Shown piece by piece: positions 1 to 12,447 of a stretch of DNA of 64,000 nt. The DNA lies in contig NW_027478158.1 in assembly GCF_051020975.1 (NCBI RefSeq), forward strand, positions 16,182,001 to 16,246,000. The letters run 5' to 3'. Made by a program: the position numbers and the translations under genes. How positions within the stretch are numbered: position 1 is the first letter of the stretch; each line of letters opens with the position of its first letter. The notes under the pieces were generated by a model. It was not told the origin of the DNA. It saw only the letters and a program-made list of their open reading frames with translations, and made no database searches. The stretch comes from Osmia lignaria lignaria. Lineage: Eukaryota > Arthropoda > Insecta > Hymenoptera > Megachilidae.

Positions 1-257
1 TTCTTCTTCTGCACAGCTAAGCTGGAAGTGGCATTTGCAGCTCGCAATAGTGCAGAATTATCTCAAAGAAAGGGGCCACGGTGTTTCTGTATCTCTATTA
101 TGTTGGTGCGGCTTCGGAACTTTTAAATATCTTGATATATCTCGAGAACTACGCATCTGATCAAAAAATATCATAGAACATAAAAAGTAGGAAACTTAAT
201 TCTCTACAAAAACGGTCACTTAACATTTTGCCATAGCTCGCTTCGTTTCCGAGATAT
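1..257 (+). repeat. Partial monomer at the left edge
   Basis: The window opens at monomer position 66, inside the TTC tract, and runs to the end of that unit at 257. It carries the A-type middle (GCAGCTCGCAATAG) and the type A tail, then AAACGGTCACTTAAC. The same CGGTCAC variant recurs near 9550. The array therefore continues upstream of the window. Confidence 0.95.
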
Positions 258-691
258 TTGCAGATTTATCTCAAGGCAAGGCGCCTGACGGACATATTTC
301 GAGATATTTCTTCTTCTTGTTGTTCTTCTTCTGCACAGCTAAGCTGGAAGTGGCATTTGCGGCTCGCACTAGTGCAGAGTTATCTCATAGAAAGGGGCCA
401 CGGTGTTTCTGTATCTCTATTATGTTGGTGCGGCTTCGGAACTTTTAAATATCTTGATATATCTCGAGAACTACGCATCTGATCAAAAAATATCATAGAA
501 CATAAATAGTAGGAAACTTAATTCTCTACAAAAAAGGTCTCTCAACATTTTGCCATAGCTCTCTTCGTTTCCGAGATATTTGCAGATTTATCTCAAGGGA
601 AGGGGCCTGACGGACATATTTCGAGATATTTCTTATTCTTGTTGTTCTTCTTCTGCACAGCTAAGCTGGAAGTGGCATTTGCAGCTCGCAA

Positions 692-3600
692 TAGTGCAGA
701 GTTATCTCAAAGAAAGGGGCCACGGTGTTTCTGTATCTCTATTATGTTGGTGCGGCTTCGGAACTTTTAAATATCTTGATATATCTCGAGAACTACGCAT
801 CTGATCAAAAAATATCATAGAACATAAAAAGTAGGAAACTTAATTCTCTACAAAAACGGTCTCTTAACATTTTGCCATAGCTCGCTTCGTTTCCGAGATA
901 TTTGCAGATTTATCTCAAGGGAAGGGGCCTGACGGACATATTTCGAGATATTTCTTCTTCTTGTTGTTCTTCTTCTGCACAGCTAAGCTGGAAGTGGCAT
1001 TTGCGGCTCGCACTAGTGCACAGTTATCTCAAAGAAAGGGGCCACGGTGTTTCTGTATCTCTATTATGTTGGTGCGGCTTCGGAACTTTTAAATATCTCG
1101 ATATATCTCGAAAACTACGCTTCTGATCAAAAAATATCATAGAACATAAATTGTAGGAAACATAATTCTCTACAAATAAGGTCTCTTAACATTTTGCCAT
1201 AGCTCGCTTCGTTTCCGAGATATTTGCAGATTTATCTCAAGGGGAGGGGCCTGACGGACATATTTCGAGATATTTCTTCTTCTTGTTGTTCTTCTTCTGC
1301 ACAGCTAAGCTGGAAGTGGCATTTGCGGCTCGCACTAGTGCAGAGTTATCTCAAAGAAAGGGGCCACGGTGTTTCTGTATCTCTATTATGTTGGTGCGGC
1401 TTCGGAACTTTTAAATATCTTGATATATCTCGAGAACTACGCATCTGATCAAAAAATATCATAGAACATAAATAGTAGGAAACTTAATCCTCTAGACAAA
1501 AGGTCTCTCAACATTTTGCCATAGCTCTCTTCGTTTCCGAGATATTTGCAGATTTATCTCAAGGGAAGGGGCCTGACGGACATATTTCGAGATATTTCTT
1601 ATTCTTGTTGTTCTTCTTCTGCACAGCTAAGCTGGAAGTGGCATTTGCAGCTCGCAATAGTGCAGAATTATCTCAAAGAAAGGGGCCACGGTGTTTCTGT
1701 ATCTCTATTATGTTGGTGCGGCTTCGGAACTTTTAAATATCTTGATATATCTCGAGAACTACGCATCTGATCAAAAAATATCATAGAACATAAAAAGTAG
1801 GAAACTTAATTCTCTACAAAAACGGTCTCTTAACATTTTGCCATAGCTCGCTTCGTTTCCGAGATATTTGCAGATTTATCTCAAGGGAAGTGGCCTGACG
1901 GACATATTTCGAGATACTTCTTCTTCTTGTTGTTCTTCTTCTGCACAGCTAAGCTGGAAGTGGCATTTGCGGCTCGCACTAGTGCAGAGTTATCTCAAAG
2001 AAAGGGGCCACGGTGTTTCTGTATCTCTATTATGTTGGTGCGGCTTCGGAACTTTTAAATATCTCGATATATCTCGAAAACTACGCTTCTGATCAAAAAA
2101 TATCATAGAACATAAATTGTAGGAAACATAATTCTCTACAAAAAAGGTCTCTTAACATTTTGCCATAGGTCACTTCGTTTCCGAGATATTTGCAGATATA
2201 TCTCAAGGGAAGGGGCCTGACGGACATATTTCGAGATATTTCTTCTTCTTGTTGGTCTTCTTCTGCACAGCTAAGCTGGAAGTGGCATTTACAGCTCGCA
2301 ATAGTGCAGAGTTATATCAAAGAAAGGGGCCACGGTGTTTCTGTATCTCTATTATGTTGGTGCGGCTTCGGAACTTTTAAATATCTTGATATATCTCGAG
2401 AACTACGCATCTGATCAAAAAATATCATAGAACATGAAAAGTAGGAAACTTAATTCTCTACAAAAAAGGTCTCTTAACATTTTGCAATAGCTCTCTTCGT
2501 TTCCGAGATATTTGCAGATTTATCTCAAGGGAAGGGGCCTGACGGACATATTTCGAGATATTTCTTCTTCTTGTTGTTCTTCTTCTGCACAGCTAAGCTG
2601 GAAGTGGCATTTGCAGCTCGCAATAGTGCAGAGTTATCTCAAAGAAAGGGGCCACGGTGTTTCTGTATCTCTATTATGTTGGTGCGGCTTCGGAACTTTT
2701 AAATATCTCGATATATCTCGAAAACTACGCTTCTGATCAAAAAATATCATAGAAGATAAAAAGTAGGAAACTTAATTCTCTACAAAAAAGGTCTCTTAAC
2801 ATTTTGCCATAGCTCGCTTCGTTTCCGAGATATTTGCAGATTTATCTCAAGGGAAGGGGCCTGACGGACATATTTCGAGATATTTGTTCTTCTTGTTGTT
2901 CTTCTTCTGCACAGCTAAGCTGGAAGTGGCATTTGCGGCTCGCACTAGTGCAGAGTTATCTCAAAGAAAGGGGCCACGGTGTTTCTGTATCTCTATTATG
3001 TTGGTGCGGCTTCGGAACTTTTAAATATCTCGATATATCTCGAAAACTACGCTTCTGATCAAAAAATATCATAGAACATAAATTGTAGGAAACATAATTC
3101 TCTACAAAAAACGTCTCTTAACATTTTGCCATAGCTAGCTTCGTTTCCGAGATATTTGCAGATTCAGCTCAGAGGAACTGGCCTGACGGACATATTTCGA
3201 GATATTTCTTCTTCTTGTTGTTCTTCCTCTGCACAGCTAAGCTGGAAGTGGCATTTGCAGCTCGCAATAGTGCAGAGTTATCTCAAAGAAAGGGGCCACG
3301 GTGTTTCTGTATCTCTATTATGTTGGTGCGGCTTCGGAACTTTTAAATATCTCGATATATCTCGAAAACTACGCTTCTGATCAAAAAATATCATAGAACA
3401 TAAATTGTAGGAAACATAATTCTCTACAAAAAACGTCTCTTAACATTTTGCCATAGCTCGCTTCGTTTCCGAGATATTTGCAGATTCAGCTCAAAGGAAC
3501 TGGCCTGACGGACATATTTCGATATATTGCTTCTTCTTGTTGTTCTTCTTCTGCACAGCTAAGCTGGAAGTGGCATTTACAGCTCGCAATAGTGCAGAGT

Positions 3601-3963
3601 TATCTCAAAGAGAGGGGCCACGGTGTTTCTGTATCTCTATTATGTTGGTGCGGCTTCGGAACTTTTAAATATCTTGATATATCTCGAGAACTACGCATCT
3701 GATCAAAAAATATCATAGAACATCAAAAGTAGGAAACTTAATTCTCTACAAAAAAGGTCTCTTAACATTTTGCAATAGCTCTCTTCGTTTCCGAGATATT
3801 TGCAGATTTATCTCAAGGGAAGGGGCCTGACGGACATATTTCGAGATATTTCTTCTTCTTGTTGTTCTTCTTCTGCACAGCTAAGCTGGAAGTGGCATTT
3901 GCAGCTCGCAATAGTGCAGAGTTATCTCAAAGAAAGGGGCCACGGTGTTTCTGTATCTCTATT
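692..3963 (+). repeat. Segmental duplication 1, left copy (partner 8419-11690)
   Basis: This 3272-bp block of about ten monomers recurs at an offset of 7727 bp, which is 24 monomers minus the 1 bp missing from the unit at 7342. The succession of variant units is shared: GTGCACAG at 1016, AATTATCTC at 1674, a GATACTTC unit at 1868, TTGGTCTTC at 2190, AGAAGATAAAAAG near 2752, TTTGTTCTTC at 2834, CAGCTCAGAGGAAC at 3156 and CGATATATTGC at 3478. The match ends at 3964, where this copy has ATTGTG and the other ATTATG. Confidence 0.93.
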
Positions 3964-4091
3964 GTGTTGGTGCGGCTTCGGAACTTTTAAATATCTTGAT
4001 ATATCTCGAGAACTACGCATCTGATCAAAAAATATCATAGAACATAAAAAGTAGGAAACTTAATTCTCTACAAAAAAGGTCTCTTAACATG

Positions 4092-5404
4092 TTGCCATAG
4101 CTCGCTTGGTTTCCGAGATATTTGCAGATTTATTTCAAGGGAAGGGGCCTGACCGACATATTTCGAGATATTTCTTCTTCTTGTTGTTCTTCTTCTGCAC
4201 AGCTAAGCTGGAAGTGGCATTTGCGGCTCGCACTAGTGCAGCGTTATCTCAAAGAAGGGGGCCACGGTGTTTCTGTATCTCTATTATGTTGGTGCGGCTT
4301 CGGAACTTTTAAATATCTTGATATATCTCGAGAACTACGCATCTGATCAAAAAATATCATAGAACATAAACAGTAGGAAACTAAATTCTCTACAAAAAAG
4401 GTCTCTTAACATTTTGCCATAGCTCGCTTCGTTTCCGAGATATTTGCAGATTTATCTCAAGGGAAGGGGCCTGACGGACATATTTCGAGATATTTCTTCT
4501 TCTTGTTGTTCTTCTTCTGCACAGCTAAGCTGGAAGTGGCATTTGCGGCTCGCACTAGTGCAGAGTTATCTCAAAGAAAGGGGCCACGGTGTTTCTGTAT
4601 CTCTATTGTGTTGGTGCGGCTTCGGACCTTTTAAATATCTCGATATATCTCGAAAACTACGCTTGTGATCAAAAAATATCATAGAACATAAATTGTAGGA
4701 AACATAATTCTCTACAAAAAAGGTCTCTTAACATTTTGCCATAGCTCGCTTCGTTTCCGAGATATTTGCAGATATATCCCAAGGGAAGGGGCCTGACGGA
4801 CATATTTCGAGATATTTCTTCTTCTTGTTGTACTTCTTCTGCACAGCTAAGCTGGAAGTGGCATTTACAGCTCGCAATAGTGCAAAGTTATCTCAAAGAA
4901 AGGGGCGACGGTGTTTCTGTATCTCTATTATGTTGGTGCGGCTTCGGAACTTTTAAATATCTTGATATATCTCGAGAACTACGCATCTGATCAAAAAATA
5001 TCATAGAACATAAAAAGTAGGAAACTTAATTCTCTACAAAAAAGGTCTCTTAACATTTTGCCATAGCTCGCTTCGTTTCCGATATATTTGCAGATTTATC
5101 TCAAGGGAAGGGGCCTGACGGACATATTTCGAGATATTTCTTCTTCTTGTTGTTCTTCTTCTGCACAGCTAAGCTGGAAGTGGCATTTGCGGCTCGCACT
5201 AGTGCAGAGTTATCTCAAAGAAAGGGGAGACGGTGTTTCTGTATCTCTATTATGTTGGTGCGGCTTCGGAACTTTTAAATATCTCGATATATCTCGAAAA
5301 CTACGCTTCTGATCAAAAAATATCATAGAACATAAATTGTAGGAAACATTATTCTCTACAAAAAAGGTCTCTTAACATTTTGCCATAGCTCGCTTCGTTT
5401 CCGA
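4092..5404 (+). repeat. Left copy of a long-range match to the right end (partner 61084-62396)
   Basis: The series CGCTTGGTTTCC, GCAGCGTTATC, AAGAAGGGGGCC, CATAAACAGTAGG, CGGACCTTTTAAATATC, TATCCCAAGG, GTTGTACTTC and GGGGAGACGG recurs at an offset of 56992 bp (177 monomers after indel correction), and also at 58508-59820. Very few differences are visible, such as TAACATGTTG near 4085 at the boundary. Confidence 0.9.
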
Positions 5405-5867
5405 TATATTTGCAGATTTATCTCAAGGGAAGGGGCCTGACGGACATATTTCGAGATATTTCTTCTTCTTGTTGTTCTTCTTCTGCACAGCTAAGCTGGA
5501 AGTGGCATTTGCGGCTCGCACTAGTGCAGAGTTATCTCAAAGAAAGGGGAGACGGTGTTTCTGTATCTCTATTATGTTGGTGCGGCTTCGGAACTTTTAA
5601 ATATCTCGATATATCTCGAAAACTACGCTTCTGATCAAAAAATATCATAGAACATAAAAAGTAGGAAACTTAATTCTCTACAAAAAAGGTCTCTTAACAT
5701 TTTGCCATAGCTCGCTTCGTTTCCGAGATATTTGCAGATTTATCTCAAGGCAAGGGGCCTGACGGACATATTTCGAGATATTTCTTCTTCTTGTTGTTCT
5801 TCTTCTGCACAGCTAAGCTGGAAGTGGCATTTGCGGCTCGCACTAGTGCAGAGTTATCTCAAAGAAA

Positions 5868-6894
5868 GGGGCCACGGTGTTTCTGTATCTCTATTATGTT
5901 GGTGCGGCTTCGGAACTTTTAAATATCTTGATATATCTCGAGAACTACGCATCTGATCAAAAAATATCATAGAACATAAAAAGTAGGAAACTTAATTCTC
6001 TACAGAAAAGGTCTCTTAACATTTTGCCATAGCTCTCTTCGTTTCCGAGATATTTGCAGATTTATCTCAAGGGAAGGGGCCTGACGGACATATTTCGAGA
6101 TATTTCTTATTCTTGTTGTTCTTCTTCTGCACAGCTAAGCTGGAAGTGGCATTTGCGGCTCGCACTAGTGCAGAGTTATCTCAAAGAAAGGGGCCACGGT
6201 GTTTCTGTATCTCTATTATGTTGGTGCGGCTTCGGAACTTTTAAATATCTTGATATATCTCGAGAACTACGCATCTGATCAAAAAATATCGTAGAACATA
6301 AAAAGTAGGAAACTTAATTCTCTACAAAAAAGGTCTCTTAACATTTTGCCATAGCTCGCTTCGTTTCCGAGATATTTGCAGATTTATCTCAAGGGAAGGG
6401 GCCTGACGGACTTATTTCGAGATATTTCTTCTTCTTGTTGTTCTTCTTCTGCACAGCTAAGCTGGAAGTGGCATTTGCGGCTCGCACTAGTGCAGCGTTA
6501 TCTCAAAGAAAGGGGCCACGGTGTTTCTGTATCTCTATTATGTTGGTGCGGCTTCGGAACTTTTAAATATCTTGATATATCTCGAGAACTACGCATCTGA
6601 TCAAAAAATGTGATAGAACATAAAAAGTAGGAAACTTAATTCTCTACAAAAAAGGTCTCTTAACATTTTGCCATAGCTCGCTTCGTTTCCGAGATATTTG
6701 CAGATTTATCTCAAGGGAAGGGGCATGACGGACATATTTCGAGATATTTCTTCTTCTTGTTGTTCTTCTTCTGCACAGCTAAGCTGGAAGTGGCATTTGC
6801 GGCTCGCACTAGTGCAGAGTTATCTCAAAGAAAGGGGCCACGGTGTTTCTGTATCTCTATTATGTTGGTGCGGCTTCGGAACTTTTAAATATCT
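5868..6894 (+). repeat. 5-monomer duplication, left copy (partner 7477-8503)
   Basis: The block recurs at an offset of 1609 bp, five monomers less 1 bp. Shared markers are CTACAGAAAAGG, the TTATTCTTG tract variant, ATATCGTAGAAC, GACTTATTTCG and GGGGCATGACGG. One difference was seen: AATGTGATAG near 6608 against AATCTGATAG near 8217. Confidence 0.88.
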
Positions 6895-7330
6895 CGATAT
6901 ATCTCGAAAACTACGCTTCTGATCAAGAAATATCATAGAACATAAATTGTAGGAAACATAATTCTCTACAAAAAAGTTCTCTTAACATTTTGCCATAGCT
7001 CGCTTCGTTTCCGAGATATTTGCAGATATATCTCAAGGGAAGGGGCCTGACGGACATATTTCGAGATATTTCTTCTTCTTGTTGTTCTTCTTCTGCACAG
7101 CTAACCTGGAAGTGGCATTTGCAGCTCGCAATAGTGCAGAGTTATCTCAAAGAAAGGGGCCACGGTGTTTCTGTATCTCTATTATGTTGGTGCGGCTTCG
7201 GAACTTTTAAATATCTTGATATATCTCGAGAACTACGCATCTGATCAAAAAATATCATAGAACATAAAAAGTAGGAAACTTAATTCTCTACAAAAACGGT
7301 CTCTTAACATTTTGCCATAGCTCGCTTCGT
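6110..7330 (+). repeat. Left copy of a long-range match running off the right edge (partner 62780-64000)
   Basis: This 1221-bp block recurs at an offset of 56670 bp up to the last base of the window. Shared rare variants are ATATCGTAGAAC, GACTTATTTCG, AATGTGATAG, GGGGCATGACGG, GATCAAGAAATATC, AAAAAGTTCTC and CTAACCTGG. One difference was seen: TTGCGGCTC at 6479 against TTGCTGCTC at 63149. Confidence 0.92.
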
Positions 7331-7341
7331 TTCCGAGATAT

Positions 7342-7662
7342 TTGCAGATTTATCTCAAGGGAAGGGGCCTGACGGACATATTTCGAGATATTTCTTCTTC
7401 TAGTTGTTCTTCTTCTGCACAGTAAGCTGGAAGTGGCATTTGCAGCTCGCAATAGTGCAGAGTTATCTCAAAGAAGGGGGCCACGGTGTTTCTGTATCTC
7501 TATTATGTTGGTGCGGCTTCGGAACTTTTAAATATCTTGATATATCTCGAGAACTACGCATCTGATCAAAAAATATCATAGAACATAAAAAGTAGGAAAC
7601 TTAATTCTCTACAGAAAAGGTCTCTTAACATTTTGCCATAGCTCTCTTCGTTTCCGAGATAT
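7342..7662 (+). repeat. 321-bp variant monomer (1-bp deletion, CACAGTAAGC)
   Basis: CACAGCTAAGCTGG has lost one C and reads CACAGTAAGCTGG, near 7421. The unit also has TTCTAGTTG, which puts a stop in the frame that is open in most units, and AAGAAGGGGGCC. The same deletion recurs at 51134 and 54997. Confidence 0.93.
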
Positions 7663-8503
7663 TTGCAGATTTATCTCAAGGGAAGGGGCCTGACGGACAT
7701 ATTTCGAGATATTTCTTATTCTTGTTGTTCTTCTTCTGCACAGCTAAGCTGGAAGTGGCATTTGCGGCTCGCACTAGTGCAGAGTTATCTCAAAGAAAGG
7801 GGCCACGGTGTTTCTGTATCTCTATTATGTTGGTGCGGCTTCGGAACTTTTAAATATCTTGATATATCTCGAGAACTACGCATCTGATCAAAAAATATCG
7901 TAGAACATAAAAAGTAGGAAACTTAATTCTCTACAAAAAAGGTCTCTTAACATTTTGCCATAGCTCGCTTCGTTTCCGAGATATTTGCAGATTTATCTCA
8001 AGGGAAGGGGCCTGACGGACTTATTTCGAGATATTTCTTCTTCTTGTTGTTCTTCTTCTGCACAGCTAAGCTGGAAGTGGCATTTGCGGCTCGCACTAGT
8101 GCAGCGTTATCTCAAAGAAAGGGGCCACGGTGTTTCTGTATCTCTATTATGTTGGTGCGGCTTCGGAACTTTTAAATATCTTGATATATCTCGAGAACTA
8201 CGCATCTGATCAAAAAATCTGATAGAACATAAAAAGTAGGAAACTTAATTCTCTACAAAAAAGGTCTCTTAACATTTTGCCATAGCTCGCTTCGTTTCCG
8301 AGATATTTGCAGATTTATCTCAAGGGAAGGGGCATGACGGACATATTTCGAGATATTTCTTCTTCTTGTTGTTCTTCTTCTGCACAGCTAAGCTGGAAGT
8401 GGCATTTGCGGCTCGCACTAGTGCAGAGTTATCTCAAAGAAAGGGGCCACGGTGTTTCTGTATCTCTATTATGTTGGTGCGGCTTCGGAACTTTTAAATA
8501 TCT
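7477..8503 (+). repeat. 5-monomer duplication, right copy (partner 5868-6894)
   Basis: This copy begins inside the 321-bp unit at 7342 and ends in the unit at 8307, where the tail switches from type B (left copy) to type A. The A-type tail continues directly into segmental duplication 1, so the two events overlap in one monomer. Shared markers are given under the left copy. Confidence 0.86.
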
Positions 8504-11500
8504 TGATATATCTCGAGAACTACGCATCTGATCAAAAAATATCATAGAACATAAAAAGTAGGAAACTTAATTCTCTACAAAAACGGTCTCTTAACATTTT
8601 GCCATAGCTCGCTTCGTTTCCGAGATATTTGCAGATTTATCTCAAGGGAAGGGGCCTGACGGACATATTTCGAGATATTTCTTCTTCTTGTTGTTCTTCT
8701 TCTGCACAGCTAAGCTGGAAGTGGCATTTGCGGCTCGCACTAGTGCACAGTTATCTCAAAGAAAGGGGCCACGGTGTTTCTGTATCTCTATTATGTTGGT
8801 GCGGCTTCGGAACTTTTAAATATCTCGATATATCTCGAAAACTACGCTTCTGATCAAAAAATATCATAGAACATAAATTGTAGGAAGCATAATTCTCTAC
8901 AAATAAGGTCTCTTAACATTTTGCCATAGCTCGCTTCGTTTCCGAGATATTTGCAGATTTACCTCAAGGGGAGGGGCCTGACGGACATATTTCGAGATAT
9001 TTCTTCTTCTTGTTGTTCTTCTTCTGCACAGCTAAGCTGGAAGTGGCATTTGCGGCTCGCACTAGTGCAGAGTTATCTCAAAGAAAGGGGCCACGGTGTT
9101 TCTGTATCTCTATTATGTTGGTGCGGCTTCGGAACTTTTAAATATCTTGATATATCTCGAGAACTACGCATCTGATCAAAAAATATCATAGAACATAAAT
9201 AGTAGGAAACTTAATCCTCTACACAAAAGGTCTCTCAACATTTTGCCATAGCTCTCTTCGTTTCCGAGATATTTGCAGATTTATCTCAAGGGAAGGGGCC
9301 TGACGGACATATTTCGAGATATTTCTTATTCTTGTTGTTCTTCTTCTGCACAGCTAAGCTGGAAGTGGCATTTGCAGCTCGCAATAGTGCAGAATTATCT
9401 CAAAGAAAGGGGCCACGGTGTTTCTGTATCTCTATTATGTTGGTGCGGCTTCGGAACTTTTAAATATCTTGATATATCTCGAGAACTACGCATCTGATCA
9501 AAAAATATCATAGAACATAAAAAGTAGGAAACTTAATTCTCTACAAAAACGGTCACTTAACATTTTGCCATAGCTCGCTTCGTTTCCGAGATATTTGCAG
9601 ATTTATCTCAAGGGAAGTGGCCTGACGGACATATTTCGAGATACTTCTTCTTCTTGTTGTTCTTCTTCTGCACAGCTAAGCTGGAAGTGGCATTTGCGGC
9701 TCGCACTAGTGCAGAGTTATCTCAAAGAAAGGGGCCACGGTGTTTCTGTATCTCTATTATGTTGGTGCGGCTTCGGAACTTTTAAATATCTCGATATATC
9801 TCGAAAACTACGCTTCTGATCAAAAAATATCATAGAACATAAATTGTAGGAAACATAATTCTCTACAAAAAAGGTCTCTTAACATTTTGCCATAGGTCAC
9901 TTCGTTTCCGAGATATTTGCAGATATATCTCAAGGGAAGGGGCCTGACGGACATATTTCGAGATATTTCTTCTTCTTGTTGGTCTTCTTCTGCACAGCTA
10001 AGCTGGAAGTGGCATTTACAGCTCGCAATAGTGCAGAGTTATATCAAAGAAAGGGGCCACGGTGTTTCTGTATCTCTATTATGTTGGTGCGGCTTCGGAA
10101 CTTTTAAATATCTTGATATATCTCGAGAACTACGCATCTGATCAAAAAATATCATAGAACATGAAAAGTAGGAAACTTAATTCTCTACAAAAAAGGTCTC
10201 TTAACATTTTGCAATAGCTCTCTTCGTTTCCGAGATATTTGCAGATTTATCTCAAGGGAAGGGGCCTGACGGACATATTTCGAGATATTTCTTCTTCTTG
10301 TTGTTCTTCTTCTGCACAGCTAAGCTGGAAGTGGCATTTGCAGCTCGCAATAGTGCAGAGTTATCTCAAAGAAAGGGGCCACGGTGTTTCTGTATCTCTA
10401 TTATGTTGGTGCGGCTTCGGAACTTTTAAATATCTCGATATATCTCGAAAACTACGCTTCTGATCAAAAAATATCATAGAAGATAAAAAGTAGGAAACTT
10501 AATTCTCTACAAAAAAGGTCTCTTAACATTTTGCCATAGCTCGCTTCGTTTCCGAGATATTTGCAGATTTATCTCAAGGGAAGGGGCCTGACGGACATAT
10601 TTCGAGATATTTGTTCTTCTTGTTGTTCTTCTTCTGCACAGCTAAGCTGGAAGTGGCATTTGCGGCTCGCACTAGTGCAGAGTTATCTCAAAGAAAGGGG
10701 CCACGGTGTTTCTGTATCTCTATTATGTTGGTGCGGCTTCGGAACTTTTAAATATCTCGATATATCTCGAAAACTACGCTTCTGATCAAAAAATATCATA
10801 GAACATAAATTGTAGGAAACATAATTCTCTACAAAAAACGTCTCTTAACATTTTGCCATAGCTAGCTTCGTTTCCGAGATATTTGCAGATTCAGCTCAGA
10901 GGAACTGGCCTGACGGACATATTTCGAGATATTTCTTCTTCTTGTTGTTCTTCCTCTGCACAGCTAAGCTGGAAGTGGCATTTGCAGCTCGCAATAGTGC
11001 AGAGTTATCTCAAAGAAAGGGGCCACGGTGTTTCTGTATCTCTATTATGTTGGTGCGGCTTCGGAACTTTTAAATATCTCGATATATCTCGAAAACTACG
11101 CTTCTGATCAAAAAATATCATAGAACATAAATTGTAGGAAACATAATTCTCTACAAAAAACGTCTCTTAACATTTTGCCATAGCTCGCTTCGTTTCCGAG
11201 ATATTTGCAGATTCAGCTCAAAGGAACTGGCCTGACGGACATATTTCGATATATTGCTTCTTCTTGTTGTTCTTCTTCTGCACAGCTAAGCTGGAAGTGG
11301 CATTTACAGCTCGCAATAGTGCAGAGTTATCTCAAAGAGAGGGGCCACGGTGTTTCTGTATCTCTATTATGTTGGTGCGGCTTCGGAACTTTTAAATATC
11401 TTGATATATCTCGAGAACTACGCATCTGATCAAAAAATATCATAGAACATCAAAAGTAGGAAACTTAATTCTCTACAAAAAAGGTCTCTTAACATTTTGC

Positions 11501-11690
11501 AATAGCTCTCTTCGTTTCCGAGATATTTGCAGATTTATCTCAAGGGAAGGGGCCTGACGGACATATTTCGAGATATTTCTTCTTCTTGTTGTTCTTCTTC
11601 TGCACAGCTAAGCTGGAAGTGGCATTTGCAGCTCGCAATAGTGCAGAGTTATCTCAAAGAAAGGGGCCACGGTGTTTCTGTATCTCTATT
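8419..11690 (+). repeat. Segmental duplication 1, right copy (partner 692-3963)
   Basis: Same order of variant monomers as 692-3963 with no length difference. I noticed only four substitutions: GAAGCATAATT near 8887, a TTACCTC change near 8961, CTACACAAAAGG near 9221 instead of CTAGACAAAAGG, and CGGTCAC near 9552. That implies well over 99% identity and a recent event. Confidence 0.93.
10164..11159 (+). repeat. 4-monomer duplication, left copy (partner 11452-12447)
   Basis: The series of an AGAAGATAAAAAG tail, the TTTGTTCTTC tract variant and the CAGCTCAGAGGAAC head recurs 1288 bp downstream. The block lies at the right end of segmental duplication 1 and is absent as a tandem pair from its left copy, so it arose after that duplication or was lost from the left copy. 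Confidence 0.85.
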
Positions 11691-12447
11691 ATGTTGGTGC
11701 GGCTTCGGAACTTTTAAATATCTCGATATATCTCGAAAACTACGCTTCTGATCAAAAAATATTATAGAAGATAAAAAGTAGAAAACTTAATTCTCTACAA
11801 AAAAGGTCTCTTAACATTTTGCCATAGCTCGCTTCGTTTCCGAGATATTTGCAGATTTATCTCAAGGGAAGGGGCCTGACGGACATATTTCGAGATATTT
11901 GTTCTTCTTGTTGTTCTTCTTCTGCACAGCTAAGCTGGAAGTGGCATTTGCGGCTCGCACTAGTGCAGAGTTATCTCAAAGAAAGGGGCCACGGTGTTTC
12001 TGTATCTCTATTATGTTGGTGCGGCTTCGGAACTTTTAAATATCTCGATATATCTCGAAAACTACGCTTCTGATCAAAAAATATCATAGAACATAAATTG
12101 TAGGAAACATAATTCTCTACAAAAAACGTCTCTTAACATTTTGCCATAGCTCGCTTCGTTTCCGAGATATTTGCAGATTCAGCTCAGAGGAACTGGCCTG
12201 ACGGACATATTTCGAGATATTTCTTCTTCTTGTTGTTCTTCCTCTGCACAGCTAAGCTGGAAGTGGCATTTGCAGCTCGCAATAGTGCAGAGTTATCTCA
12301 AAGAAAGGGGCCACGGTGTTTCTGTATCTCTAATATGTTGGTGCGGCTTCGGAACTTTTAAATATCTCGATATATCTCGAAAGCTACGCTTCTGATCAAA
12401 AAATATCATAGAACATAAATTGTAGGAAACATAATTCTCTACAAAAA
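11452..12447 (+). repeat. 4-monomer duplication, right copy (partner 10164-11159)
   Basis: Same variant order as the left copy, with about five substitutions by eye: ATATTATAGAAG near 11758, GTAGAAAAC, the TAGCTCGC spacer where the left copy has TAGCTAGC, CTAATATG near 12331 and AAAGCTACGC near 12380. It is more diverged than the 8-mer block at 42.5-50.3 kb, so relatively older. Confidence 0.83.

Noticed and set aside
258..482. 74-codon open frame, repeated in most monomers, as a multicopy gene family
   Set aside because: It uses TTG as start, has no plausible domain, varies with the repeat haplotypes, and stop-bearing units are amplified equally.
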